NCBI RefSeq assembly: GCF_900086655.1
Contig: NZ_LT575476.1
Span: forward strand, 3,670,393 to 3,734,392
DNA from: Paenibacillus tuaregi
GTDB lineage: Bacteria; Bacillota; Bacilli; Paenibacillales; Paenibacillaceae
Direction of reading: 5' to 3'
Length of the DNA: 64,000 bases
The stretch's first letter is position 1; each line of letters starts with the position of its first letter. The position numbers and the translations under genes are program-made. Of this stretch, positions 8,979-17,989 are shown piece by piece. The notes under the pieces were generated by a model, which saw nothing but the letters and a program-made list of their open reading frames with translations, ran no database searches and was not told the DNA's origin.

Positions 8979-10250
8979 CTATCCATTAATCAGACGTAAA
9001 ATATCATTGTACGTCACCGCAATCATAAGCAGGAACAGCATTGCAAAGCCTATAAAATGCACCATACCTTCCCGGTTGGGGTCCACCGGCTTGCCTCTTA
9101 GAGCTTCAACCCCCAAGAATACCAGACGGCTTCCATCAAGTGCAGGAATCGGCAAGAGATTGAAAATCCCCAAGTACAAGCTCAGGATCGCCGCCCAATA
9201 CGTAAGCTGTTCAATGCCCTGCTTCGCGATCTGTCCTGTTAATTCAAAGGTGCGGACCGGACCGCCAAGATCGTTCATGGAAAATTTATTAATCAGCTGC
9301 TTGAACCCGAGGAAAATCATATCCGTTGTATTTACCATGTCCTTGCCTGCTGTTGTAAACGTCTCCCCAAACCCAGCACTCCGGGTCGGAAATACCGGGC
9401 TTACCCCTACCTTGCCGCCTTCCTGGCCAGCCATTGACCTTGGAGTGAGGGTAACCTCAAGCGGTTTCCCTTCCCGGATTACCGTCCAGTTCATGGGCTT
9501 ATCCTTGGATTCAGAAATCAGCTTGATCATATTGTCACGGTCGGCACCCACCTTAACCCCGTTAATCGTGTCGATGATATCGCCTTTCTGCAGATGGGCT
9601 TCATCCGCAGGCATGCCTTTGGTCACCTCGCCGATCTCCAGATAGGACGGGTTCTCAATTTGAATCCCAGCCATTTGGGTGTGCAGCGCAAACAACACAA
9701 AAGCAAGAATAAAGTTCATCAAAGGGCCTGCAAAAATGGACAAGGCCCGCTGCCCCACCGTCTTGCTACCATACTGCCGGTCACGCGGGGCGATCTGCGT
9801 ATCCTTATTCTTGGCGACGAGAACCGCTTTCGGGTGAACATTGTAAGATTGACTCTCTCCGTCCACATCCAGCACCACGTTTAGCTTATCTTCCAGATCG
9901 GCGGACTGAACCTCTCCGCGAATAACATTCTTACGGTTATCCAGCCGGTCCAGATAGATCTTGGTTACAGCGTTATCGACCAGCCGCAAAGCCACAGTCT
10001 GACCGGGCTGCACGGCAACCAGCTCTGGATCCTCTCCAGCCATCCGGGCATATCCACCGAAAGGCAGCAGCCGGAGGGTGAATTGAGTCTCGTCCTTTTT
10101 GTAAGAGAACAGCTTGGGACCGAAGCCTATAGCAAATTCCCTCACCAGAATTCCGGCGCGTTTTGCGAAATAGTAGTGTCCCCATTCATGAACGGTCACG
10201 ATGAGAAAGAACATCAGCACCGTTAAAATTATAATTTGCAGCATTTCCAA
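8979..10250 (-). CDS. rseP: Site-2 intramembrane zinc metalloprotease RseP/RasP
   Basis: Membrane protease that makes the second cut in anti-sigma factors and clears remnant signal peptides. HEXXH is at residues 21-25 (VHEWGHYYFAKRAG) in the first transmembrane helix, a PDZ domain covers about 205-280 (GDIIDTINGVKVGADRDN), and the third zinc ligand is in NLLPIPALDGSRL. There are four hydrophobic helices and 423 residues, as in the family. The start TTG at 10250 lies 10 nt after AAAGGAGG. It sits between dxr and proS as in B. subtilis (rasP). Confidence 0.96.
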   Translation of the reverse strand: MEMLQIIILTVLMFFLIVTVHEWGHYYFAKRAGILVREFAIGFGPKLFSYKKDETQFTLRLLPFGGYARMAGEDPELVAVQPGQTVALRLVDNAVTKIYLDRLDNRKNVIRGEVQSADLEDKLNVVLDVDGESQSYNVHPKAVLVAKNKDTQIAPRDRQYGSKTVGQRALSIFAGPLMNFILAFVLFALHTQMAGIQIENPSYLEIGEVTKGMPADEAHLQKGDIIDTINGVKVGADRDNMIKLISESKDKPMNWTVIREGKPLEVTLTPRSMAGQEGGKVGVSPVFPTRSAGFGETFTTAGKDMVNTTDMIFLGFKQLINKFSMNDLGGPVRTFELTGQIAKQGIEQLTYWAAILSLYLGIFNLLPIPALDGSRLVFLGVEALRGKPVDPNREGMVHFIGFAMLFLLMIAVTYNDILRLING

Positions 10251-10374
10251 TCGAGCGCATCCTCCTTTGGTTAACAGGTCGCCGTGTATGATAGCCTCGT
10301 CTTCCTGTCTTGATTCATACTATTTCCGGATCAGAGTGTACACGCGCTCTACTACCAGCCCGCTGCGCAGCTGC

Positions 10375-11514
10375 TTACAAGCGGGCAGCCATATCCCGTG
10401 CCCAACTGTCCGCTTCACGAATCTCATCCAAATCCGGATTCATCACCGGAACATGCCGGGATACCGTTTCTTCCAGGATGGATTCAATCTTCAGGAACGG
10501 AATTTCCCTGCTCAAAAATCGTGCAACGGCGACTTCATTGGCCGCATTGAACACACAAGTTGCGGTACCACCTATTTTACCACATTCAAAGGCAAGTCTT
10601 AAACACGGAAAGCGGACGAAGTCCATCTCTTGGAAATGCAAGCTGCCAACCTCGGCAAGTGACAATCTTCGTGAAGGAGAAGTCCAGCGGTCTGGATAAG
10701 TCAGTGCGTATTGAATGGGTACCCGCATATCCGGATTGCCCAGCTGTGCAATGATACTGCTGTCTTGAAACTCCACGTAGGAGTGAATAATACTTTCCGG
10801 ATGAAGCAAAACGCCGATCTGCTCGTAAGGCACGTCAAACAGCCAATGAGCTTCAATGACTTCCAGCCCCTTATTCACCATGGTGGCGGAATCAATAGTG
10901 ATCTTGGCTCCCATCAACCAATTCGGGTGCTTAAGCGCATCCTCTACCGTCACATCGGCCAGCTGTTCACGAGTTAAGTCGCGAAACGAGCCGCCGGAAG
11001 CCGTCAATGTAATTTGAGCAACATCGGATCTATTCTCCCCATTTAGGCACTGGAAGACAGCCGAGTGCTCGCTATCGATCGGAAGCAGTGGAACTCCTTT
11101 CTCCTTGGCCAGCGAGGTCACGATATGACCAGCGGTAACAAGCGTCTCCTTGTTGGCAAGACCAATCGTCTTGCCTTCAGCTATCGCTGCCAGCGTTGCT
11201 GGAAGACCGGCACTGCCCATAACAGCGGTAATTACCGTATCGGCATCCGTCCCGGCCGCCACTTCAACAAGCCCTTCGGGGCCATAACACAGCTGTACCC
11301 CAGCGGGCAGGAAAGGTTTGATTTCATCTGCTAGCGCTTTGCTTCCCACAGAAGCTATTTTAGGCTTGAACTGCTTCACCTGTTCCAGAAACAGCTTTAG
11401 GTTGGAGCCTGCAGCAAGCCCTTCAATCTGAAAATGCTCAGGACGGGCCGAAACCACATCCAGTGTTTGTGTTCCTATCGAACCGGTTGAACCGATGACC
11501 GCCAGTTTTTTCAT
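10375..11514 (-). CDS. dxr: 1-deoxy-D-xylulose-5-phosphate reductoisomerase
   Basis: Second enzyme of the MEP isoprenoid pathway: it converts DXP to 2-C-methyl-D-erythritol 4-phosphate with NADPH. The N-terminal GSTGSIGTQTLDVV is the nucleotide-binding loop; PIDSEHSAVFQC and the central TASGGSFRDL are the conserved catalytic segments. Length is 379 residues. ATG 11514 is preferred over an adjacent in-frame GTG because AGAGGG lies 6 nt upstream. Its product feeds the UppS reaction encoded two genes upstream. Confidence 0.96.
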   Translation of the reverse strand: MKKLAVIGSTGSIGTQTLDVVSARPEHFQIEGLAAGSNLKLFLEQVKQFKPKIASVGSKALADEIKPFLPAGVQLCYGPEGLVEVAAGTDADTVITAVMGSAGLPATLAAIAEGKTIGLANKETLVTAGHIVTSLAKEKGVPLLPIDSEHSAVFQCLNGENRSDVAQITLTASGGSFRDLTREQLADVTVEDALKHPNWLMGAKITIDSATMVNKGLEVIEAHWLFDVPYEQIGVLLHPESIIHSYVEFQDSSIIAQLGNPDMRVPIQYALTYPDRWTSPSRRLSLAEVGSLHFQEMDFVRFPCLRLAFECGKIGGTATCVFNAANEVAVARFLSREIPFLKIESILEETVSRHVPVMNPDLDEIREADSWARDMAARL

Positions 11515-11552
11515 CACTTACCCTCTCATCTCTTGTCATTCATCTCTGTTCC

Positions 11553-12356
11553 TTAGTAAAAAGGAAGAAGCATCAATATATGTACAAAAGGAAATACGGT
11601 GATCCAGCTGTCGCACCGGTCTAATATACCGCCATGTCCCGGCAGCAGTGTGCCGGAATCCTTGATACCATACACTCTTTTGTAAGCAGACTGAACTAAA
11701 TCGCCCATTTGGCCGATCACTGCGCAAGAAGCTCCAAGCAGTATGGCTAGTCCGATAGAAAGAAGCCCGCCTGAGAAAATGGCGAACAGAACCGCAACAA
11801 CGATGGCAATCAGCACACCGCCCAATGCGCCTTCCACGGTTTTGTTCGGGCTAATGGCCGGCCATAGTTTATTGCGTCCCCATCTCCGGCCTGTGAAATA
11901 CGCTCCCGCGTCACTCGCCCAGATTGAGAACAAGAGCAAAAAAGTCCAGAACAGGCCGTGTCCGTCCGGTGTATTCCGTGACTCCGCGATGTAGGAAAAT
12001 CCGATGCCAATGTACACCGCGCCTAAGAACAGCAGTGCAGCCTGGTTAATATTAATTTGGTTCTTCGACACCACGGTGACAAACAGAAATAACAGCATGA
12101 GCGGCCATATCAGCTGAAGCGTATCTGGAACAAAAGGGCTGCCCAGCAGCTTCCACGGGAAGACAAGTAAAATGACACCGATGAAGCCTAAGAGACCCGC
12201 TCCGCTCCAAGGTGATGTCTTGGTCATGCGGACAAATTCATAATATCCAATGACCGACATAATTAGAACCAAACCATGAAACCATAATCCACCTGCCAAA
12301 CAAGGTCCTAAAAAAAGAACTGCTGCGACTAAACCGGTAATGATGCGCTGCTTCAC
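11553..12356 (-). CDS. cdsA: Phosphatidate cytidylyltransferase (CDP-diglyceride synthase)
   Basis: Integral membrane enzyme making CDP-diacylglycerol from phosphatidate and CTP for phospholipid synthesis. About eight hydrophobic helices precede the family signature SAYKRVYGIKDSGTLLPGHG followed by GILDRCDSW. The frame is open further upstream, but a GTG at 12356 (VKQRIITGLVAAVLF) stands 8 nt behind GGAGGTGG and gives the usual 267 residues. The gap from uppS is 20 bp. Confidence 0.95.
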   Translation of the reverse strand: MKQRIITGLVAAVLFLGPCLAGGLWFHGLVLIMSVIGYYEFVRMTKTSPWSGAGLLGFIGVILLVFPWKLLGSPFVPDTLQLIWPLMLLFLFVTVVSKNQININQAALLFLGAVYIGIGFSYIAESRNTPDGHGLFWTFLLLFSIWASDAGAYFTGRRWGRNKLWPAISPNKTVEGALGGVLIAIVVAVLFAIFSGGLLSIGLAILLGASCAVIGQMGDLVQSAYKRVYGIKDSGTLLPGHGGILDRCDSWITVFPFVHILMLLPFY

Positions 12357-12376
12357 TGATGTCCACCTCCGTCCGC

Positions 12377-13144
12377 TTAAGATAGTCCCCCATACCGGCG
12401 TGTTCGTCTCTGATATTCCGCAATCGCCTGATAGAAGTGATCGCGCCCAAACTCCGGCCAATAGATATCTGTGAACCACAGCTCACTATAGGCCAACTGC
12501 CATAACATGAAGTTGCTAAGCCTGAGTTCACCGCCCGTACGAATCAAAAGATCCGGGTCAGGGATTCCTGATGTCTGCAGGTGGGAATCAATCCATTCTT
12601 CCGTGAACACCTCGGGTGACAGCCTTCCGGCAGCGATATCCTCCGCGGCTTTCCTGAAGGCCTCCTTGAGCTCACGGCGGCTTCCATAGTTAAGCGCGAA
12701 ATTAAGCACCAGCCCCGTATTGTTCCGGGTACGGCTGATCGCTTCCTCCATCGCGGCAATCGTATGAGGAGGAAGATCCTCCGGATGCCCCATCATATGG
12801 ATACGCACGTTCTTCTCAATCAGCTCTTCGAGCTCAATCGCCAGGAACTCCTCGGGCAGGCGCATCAGGAAGTCCACTTCGTCCTTGGGACGTTTCCAAT
12901 TCTCTGTTGAGAAGGCATACATCGTCAAATATTTAACACCGATCTCGTCCGCAGCGATCGCCGCACGCTTAACGGCCTTCATTCCGGTCTGGTGCCCGAC
13001 AATCCGCGGCAGACCGCGGCGGTTAGCCCAACGCCCATTGCCATCCATAATGATGGCAACATGACTTGGAACATTGTCCTTGGACAAGCTCGGAAGAGTT
13101 TTCTCTTGTTTTTTATTCCACAAGGATTGAAATACTTTGATCAT
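12377..13144 (-). CDS. uppS: Undecaprenyl pyrophosphate synthase (cis-prenyltransferase)
   Basis: Makes the C55 lipid carrier of cell-wall synthesis from FPP and eight IPP. The conserved HVAIIMDGNGRWANRRGLPR holds the catalytic Asp (D34); YAFSTENWKRP and the C-terminal PDLLIRTGGELRLSNFMLWQ are also present. Length from ATG 13144 is 255 residues, and GGAGG lies 8 nt upstream. A longer in-frame start at 13189 would begin inside the upstream terminator. It is separated from frr by a stem-loop. Confidence 0.96.
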   Translation of the reverse strand: MIKVFQSLWNKKQEKTLPSLSKDNVPSHVAIIMDGNGRWANRRGLPRIVGHQTGMKAVKRAAIAADEIGVKYLTMYAFSTENWKRPKDEVDFLMRLPEEFLAIELEELIEKNVRIHMMGHPEDLPPHTIAAMEEAISRTRNNTGLVLNFALNYGSRRELKEAFRKAAEDIAAGRLSPEVFTEEWIDSHLQTSGIPDPDLLIRTGGELRLSNFMLWQLAYSELWFTDIYWPEFGRDHFYQAIAEYQRRTRRYGGLS

Positions 13145-13167
13145 TCCTTTTCCTCCAAGCGGTGATG

Positions 13168-13213
13168 AAAAAGAGACAAACCCCACCATAAAAGGAGGGG
13201 CCGCTCACGTCTC
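13168..13213 (-). terminator. Intrinsic terminator between frr and uppS
   Basis: On the minus strand GAGAC (13213-13209) pairs with GTCTC (13177-13173) and CCCC pairs with GGGG inside, followed by five T (13172-13168). It begins immediately after the frr stop codon. It would separate, at least in part, the pyrH-frr transcript from uppS-cdsA-dxr-rseP-proS. Confidence 0.7.
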
Positions 13214-13767
13214 TTAAACTTCCATAATCTCTTTTTCTTTCGCAGCGAGCACTTTGTCGACTTCCGCGATAAATTTATCTGTCGTTTTTTGGATATCATC
13301 CTGGTGGCGGCGGGATTCATCTTCAGAGATGTCCGTCTTCTCCATCTTTTTGATATCGTCGTTGGCGTCTCTGCGGATATTGCGGATTGCAACCTTCGCT
13401 TCTTCGCCATATTTCTTGGTTGTCTTCACGAGCTCTACACGGCGCTCCTCTGTCAGAGGAGGAATCGACAAACGAATGGTTGACCCGTCATTGGCAGGGG
13501 TTAATCCCAAATCCGACTTCTGAATCGCACGTTCGATATCCGCCAGGGAGGATTTGTCCCAAGGCTGAATCAGCAGTGTGCGGGAATCCGGTGTATTAAT
13601 ATTCGCTAATTGATTAAGCGGGGTAGATGCACCGTAGTAGTCCACGTGGATCCGGTCCAGCAGGGACGGAGTCGCACGGCCTGCACGAAGCGTAAGCAGA
13701 TCTCTTTTCAAAGATTGAATGGCTTTTTCCATGCGTTCTTCGGCATTTTTCTTAACCGATTGTGGCA

Positions 13768-13768
<1 letters not shown>
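13214..13768 (-). CDS. frr: Ribosome recycling factor
   Basis: With EF-G it splits post-termination ribosomes. The 184 residues show the helical-bundle protein with [20 protein letters not shown] near the N-terminus, [20 protein letters not shown], and RREANDD-like [20 protein letters not shown]. Its ATG shares one base with the pyrH stop (TAATG), indicating translational coupling. Confidence 0.97.
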
Positions 13769-14517
<749 letters not shown>

Positions 14518-14544
14518 TCACCGATTTCTAAAGGCCATTTGGTT

Positions 14545-14575
14545 AAAAAAGAAGGAACACGGCGTGTTCCAATCT
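14545..14575 (-). terminator. Intrinsic terminator between tsf and pyrH
   Basis: A perfect 7-bp stem, GGAACAC (14554-14560) and GTGTTCC (14564-14570), has a 3-nt loop and is followed on the minus strand by TTC and six T (14550-14545). Five T also follow on the plus strand. It should end part of the rpsB-tsf transcripts before pyrH. Confidence 0.75.
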
Positions 14576-14661
14576 TTTTGTTCATGCATTTAGTTATATT
14601 ATACGCTCTTGCGGAATGATCTAACATACTAATGTTCTTTAGGTAGCTCCGCAAACAAAAA

Positions 14662-15312
14662 TTAGTTTTTAACTTGGGACAATACTTCTTCAACGAAGTT
14701 GTCGACTTTCTTCTCAAGACCTTCACCAAGCTCGTAACGAGCGAAGCGGCGAATGGAGATGTTCTCTCCGATCGTGCTGATCTTCTCGTTAAGCAATTGG
14801 GAGATGGTTTTGTCCGGATCTTTTACGAAAGATTGCTCAAGCAAGCAGTATTCCTCGTAGTATTTACCGATACGGCCTTCAACCATTTTTTCAACAATCT
14901 TCTCAGGTTTGCCTTCGTTAAGCGCTTGAGCTTTCAAGATTTCTTTTTCTTTTTCGATCTCTTCAGCAGGCACCTCTTCACGACGGACAAATTTAGGGTT
15001 CGAAGCTGCGATGTGCATAGCGATGTCGCGCGCGAACTCTTTGAATTGATCTGTCATAGCTACGAAGTCAGTTTCACAGTTGATTTCAACAAGTACGCCG
15101 ATACGTCCGCCAGCGTGGATGTAGGATTGAACCACACCTTCAGTTGCGATACGTCCTGCTTTGTTGCTTGCAGCAGAAAGACCTTTCTCGCGAAGCAGCT
15201 CAGCCGCTTTTGTCAAATCTCCGTTTGCTTCTTCCAGCGCTTTTTTGCAATCCAACATCCCTGCGCCTGTTTTTTCACGTAGTTCTTTTACTGATTTTGC
15301 ATCTACTGCCAT
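14662..15312 (-). CDS. tsf: Elongation factor Ts (short form)
   Basis: Guanine-nucleotide exchange factor for EF-Tu. The N-terminal UBA module is clear ([20 protein letters not shown]) and [11 protein letters not shown] is intact. ATG 15312 has GGAGG 8 nt upstream; length is 216 residues against about 290 in B. subtilis, so part of the core/coiled-coil region is missing. Similar short EF-Ts forms are known in other bacteria, so I treat it as functional. It follows rpsB, the usual pair. Confidence 0.96.
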   Translation of the reverse strand: MAVDAKSVKELREKTGAGMLDCKKALEEANGDLTKAAELLREKGLSAASNKAGRIATEGVVQSYIHAGGRIGVLVEINCETDFVAMTDQFKEFARDIAMHIAASNPKFVRREEVPAEEIEKEKEILKAQALNEGKPEKIVEKMVEGRIGKYYEEYCLLEQSFVKDPDKTISQLLNEKISTIGENISIRRFARYELGEGLEKKVDNFVEEVLSQVKN

Positions 15313-15363
15313 TTGTATTACCTCCAATTGTATAGTTGGGGTGTAGCCTTAATTTTATCCTTT

Positions 15364-15408
15364 AAAAAAAGGGTAGTGAGAGGTTTTAGCACCTACCAAC
15401 CACCCTTT
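15364..15408 (-). terminator. Stem-loop between rpsB and tsf, probable attenuating terminator
   Basis: AAAGGGT (minus strand, from 15408-15402) pairs with ACCCTTT (15374-15368) and is followed by more T (to 15364); an inner AGGT/ACCT pairing exists. Located between two genes usually made in unequal amounts, it may lower tsf transcription relative to rpsB. Confidence 0.55.
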
Positions 15409-15478
15409 TCATTTAATTCATCGTTTGTGTCATGCATCCTGAATGAATCTCATTCAGATCATGTCTAAACGTTCTATC

Positions 15479-16177
15479 TTACGCTGTTGTTTGTTCGCCT
15501 TGGTTCGCTTCGATCACAGCATCGGCCATTTTACCTGTCAGCAATTTAACAGCGCGGATCGCGTCATCATTACCTGGGATAACATAGTCGATTTCGTCCG
15601 GATCACAGTTCGTATCTACGATACCAACAATTGGGATACCCAATTTACGGGCTTCAGCAACCGCGATACGCTCTTTGCGAGGGTCGATGATGAAGAGTGC
15701 GCTTGGCAAGCCCTTCATGTTCTTGATACCGCCAAGGAATTTCTCAAGACGATCTTTCTCTTTGCGGAGAATGATAACTTCTTTCTTAGGAAGAACTGCG
15801 AAAGTGCCATCCTCTTCCCATTTTTCCAATGTCTTCAAACGGTCGATACGTTTTTGAATGGTTTGGAAGTTAGTCAGAGTACCTCCGAGCCAACGTTGGT
15901 TAATGTAGAATTGACCAGCGCGCTCAGCTTCTTCTTTAACAGAATCTTGAGCTTGTTTCTTCGTGCCGACGAAAAGAATAGTACCATTCTCTTCAGCCAC
16001 GCTTTTTACGAAGTTGTAAGCTTCTTCTACTTTCTTGACTGTCTTTTGCAAGTCAATAATGTAAATACCGTTTCTTTCAGTGAAGATATAACGATCCATT
16101 TTTGGGTTCCAGCGACGTGTCTGGTGACCGAAATGAACCCCTGCTTCAAGCAGTTGTTTCATGGAGATAACTCCCAT
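15479..16177 (-). CDS. rpsB: Ribosomal protein S2
   Basis: 30S protein needed late in small-subunit assembly. From ATG 16177 (AGGAGG upstream) the product is 232 residues starting [20 protein letters not shown], nearly the B. subtilis N-terminus; the open frame extends 20 codons further up but that part is unlike S2. [19 protein letters not shown] and [20 protein letters not shown] are standard. A strong promoter lies 125 bp upstream. Confidence 0.97.
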   Translation of the reverse strand: MGVISMKQLLEAGVHFGHQTRRWNPKMDRYIFTERNGIYIIDLQKTVKKVEEAYNFVKSVAEENGTILFVGTKKQAQDSVKEEAERAGQFYINQRWLGGTLTNFQTIQKRIDRLKTLEKWEEDGTFAVLPKKEVIILRKEKDRLEKFLGGIKNMKGLPSALFIIDPRKERIAVAEARKLGIPIVGIVDTNCDPDEIDYVIPGNDDAIRAVKLLTGKMADAVIEANQGEQTTA

Positions 16178-16301
16178 CTTCACACACCTCCTAGTTGGTT
16201 TTTTAGTATGATGCCCTCCGCTGATGTCATCTCCCATTAAAACTTCCCGCAGGAAGCACCGTTAACAGAATCAGTCAGCGTGTGTTTTAACACCGTCAAC
16301 T

Positions 16302-16330
16302 AATATATCACAATTAGATTAGCGTTGCAA
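16302..16330 (-). promoter_or_regulatory. Sigma-A type promoter of rpsB-tsf
   Basis: On the minus strand -35 TTGCAA (16330-16325), a 17-bp spacer and -10 TATATT (16307-16302) are present. The leader of about 120 nt contains a small CTTCC/GGAAG hairpin but no known riboregulator that I recognise. Confidence 0.75.
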
Positions 16331-16348
16331 TAAAATCTCGGTAAACGA

Positions 16349-16387
16349 ATAAAGCCGCACCGGGAATGTTATTTCCCGGACGGCTTT
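16349..16387 (-). terminator. Terminator at the end of the fla/che cluster, overlapping a stop codon
   Basis: On the minus strand AAAGCCG-T-CCGGGAA pairs with TTCCCGG-T-GCGGCTTT; the upstream gene's TAA lies at the loop. The T-run after the stem is weak (TTTATTCG). It separates the flagellar cluster from the rpsB promoter. Confidence 0.65.
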
Positions 16388-17004
16388 GAGGTGATTTTGG
16401 AGATAATGGAGGCTGCGGACTCCCCCTCTTCGAAGCTGTAAGTTCCGGTCTGCAATCTGTAATTGGACTTCTTATCTACTGCCTTTTGGATAAAGGCGCT
16501 CTTGTCGTCAATAATGCCTGATTTCTTAAGATTGTCCGCGACCTTGCTCAGGGTGTCCCCCGATGAAATTTTAAAAGAGATCGTCTCCGGCTTCTTGGGA
16601 GCTTCCGTTTGCTTAGGAGTAGTCGTCTTAGGCGTATCAGGCGCCGTGGAAGACTTGTCCGCTCCGTCTGGCGCGGCTGGCTCCTTCGGAGCTGATGCCG
16701 AATCCGGCTTAGCCGGGTCCGTGGTGGAAGACGGTGTCTTTGGTTCTACCGGCTTCTTGGTTTCAGAAGAAGCCTGTTCTCCCGGCTTTGCTTCCTTTGC
16801 TTTGGCTTCCCATTCCTGGGCTGTGTACACCTTTTCCGCTTCGTCATACACCTTCAGGTTAAACCTCTGGGCAGCCTCCTTCACCTGCTGCGCGGTAAGA
16901 AGCTGGCTGGACGCCGTCCCCTGTCCGATCAGCATGATCTGAAGCAGCAGGGCACCGGCAATGAGTCCGACACCTAGTCCGAGCAAAAATGTGCGGTTCT
17001 TCAT
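16369..17004 (-). CDS. Membrane-anchored protein with MltG-like LysM domain, no lyase domain
   Basis: 211 residues: an N-terminal membrane anchor (about 5-27), a low-complexity linker rich in Pro, Lys, Ser, Thr and Ala (about 75-140) and a C-terminal domain (about 143-207, beginning ISFKISSGDTLSKVADNLKK) like the LysM-type N-terminal domain of MltG/YceG endolytic transglycosylases. The catalytic MltG domain is absent, so a lytic activity is not supported. It would face the cell wall. It is last in the flagellar cluster and overlaps the preceding gene by 4 bp. Confidence 0.75.
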   Translation of the reverse strand: MKNRTFLLGLGVGLIAGALLLQIMLIGQGTASSQLLTAQQVKEAAQRFNLKVYDEAEKVYTAQEWEAKAKEAKPGEQASSETKKPVEPKTPSSTTDPAKPDSASAPKEPAAPDGADKSSTAPDTPKTTTPKQTEAPKKPETISFKISSGDTLSKVADNLKKSGIIDDKSAFIQKAVDKKSNYRLQTGTYSFEEGESAASIISKITSKPSGK

Positions 17005-17552
17005 TCCGCCTTCTCCTCCTTGCTGGCAAGTTGAAGAATCAGCTGAACTTCACCGCGCTGCATATCCAGCGCTTTCGCAATGGCGTCAATCGATTTCCCA
17101 TGCTCATAGAAATTAAACAGCTCGGGATACCGGTCACGCACGGTGTTCCGTGGAACAGCAGGAGCCTTCGGTTCCTCTACCGGGACTTCACCCGGTTCTT
17201 CTAATGTGACGGGCACTGAAGGTACTGAAGGCACGGATTCCAGCTTTTCCATCCTCGCTTCCTGCAGCGAAGCCGTTTTCTCAACATCAAGCAGCCGTCC
17301 TCTGAGCTCAGCCACCTGCTCCTGCAGCGACATCATCTTGGAAGCCGTCTCCTGCTTCATTTGGGCTACAAGCTCGATGAGTTCGTTATTCTCCCGTTCG
17401 ATCTCAGACATATAGTGCTCAAGAGCGGCCTCCACGTCGGCAGCTCCCGAAGCCTGATCTGCCGCTGGTTTGCGCTTTGGCAGAAAGAGAGCGTAACCAA
17501 TCGCCGCGGCTCCTAGAAGGACTATATAAACCCATGCATTTCCTAATGGCAT
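17001..17552 (-). CDS. SwrB-like membrane protein (DUF6115-type)
   Basis: 183 residues with one N-terminal transmembrane segment (about 5-25), a coiled coil (about 40-105), a Pro/Glu-rich linker and a C-terminal helix-turn-helix-like segment (RYPELFNFYEHGKSIDAIAK onward). Position between sigD and rpsB and this architecture match B. subtilis SwrB, which activates the flagellar export apparatus. The equivalence rests on synteny and architecture, not on strong sequence identity. Confidence 0.65.
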   Translation of the reverse strand: MPLGNAWVYIVLLGAAAIGYALFLPKRKPAADQASGAADVEAALEHYMSEIERENNELIELVAQMKQETASKMMSLQEQVAELRGRLLDVEKTASLQEARMEKLESVPSVPSVPVTLEEPGEVPVEEPKAPAVPRNTVRDRYPELFNFYEHGKSIDAIAKALDMQRGEVQLILQLASKEEKAE

Positions 17553-17591
17553 AAATGTTCACCCGTTTTATTGTTATGTTGTAGTTATAAG

Positions 17592-17612
17592 AAAAGCACC
17601 GTTAGGTGCCTT
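17592..17612 (-). terminator. Short stem-loop, weak terminator
   Basis: GCACC (17596-17600) and GGTGC (17605-17609) form a 5-bp stem with a GTTA loop (TAAC on the minus strand); on the minus strand it is followed by TTTTC. It lies between the 104-residue ORF and the SwrB-like gene and may cause partial termination. Confidence 0.5.
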
Positions 17613-17645
17613 TACATAAGTTAATCATCAGCATGTTCAAATAAA

Positions 17646-17960
17646 TTATAAAGAAAGATCAAAGTTGTGTCCTTTGAACGGGTGTTCAGCAGGGTGTTCC
17701 TTAACCTGCTCTGAGGAAGCTTCCTGCTTGTCTTGCTGGCCTGCTTCCCCAGAAGAGGATTGACGGCCGTCCCGAACCACCGCTTGCGACGATTCGTCCA
17801 CTTGAGCGCTGCGCTTACGTTCGCGGTCACTGCGCTTCATATTCTGGCCCTCTAAAGTATGCTGGTGATGCATTGGACTATGCTGAGCCTCCTGCTGAAT
17901 CCGGCTTGCTTCACTGGTCCGTGGGACGGCAATTTGCAGTTCAACCGCTTTAAAATCCAT
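17646..17960 (-). CDS. Uncharacterised small hydrophilic protein in fla/che cluster
   Basis: 104 residues, strongly hydrophilic, with a Gln/His/Ser/Glu-rich middle that looks disordered, and a more conserved-looking start (MDFKAVELQIAVPRTSEASR) and end (HPFKGHNFDLSL). There is no signal peptide or membrane segment. GGGGTGA lies 5 nt before ATG. It sits 29 bp after fapA, so it is probably cotranscribed with flagellar genes. I do not recognise a family. Confidence 0.7.
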   Translation of the reverse strand: MDFKAVELQIAVPRTSEASRIQQEAQHSPMHHQHTLEGQNMKRSDRERKRSAQVDESSQAVVRDGRQSSSGEAGQQDKQEASSEQVKEHPAEHPFKGHNFDLSL

Positions 17961-17989
17961 GAAATCACCCCACTATTAAAATTGGAGGC

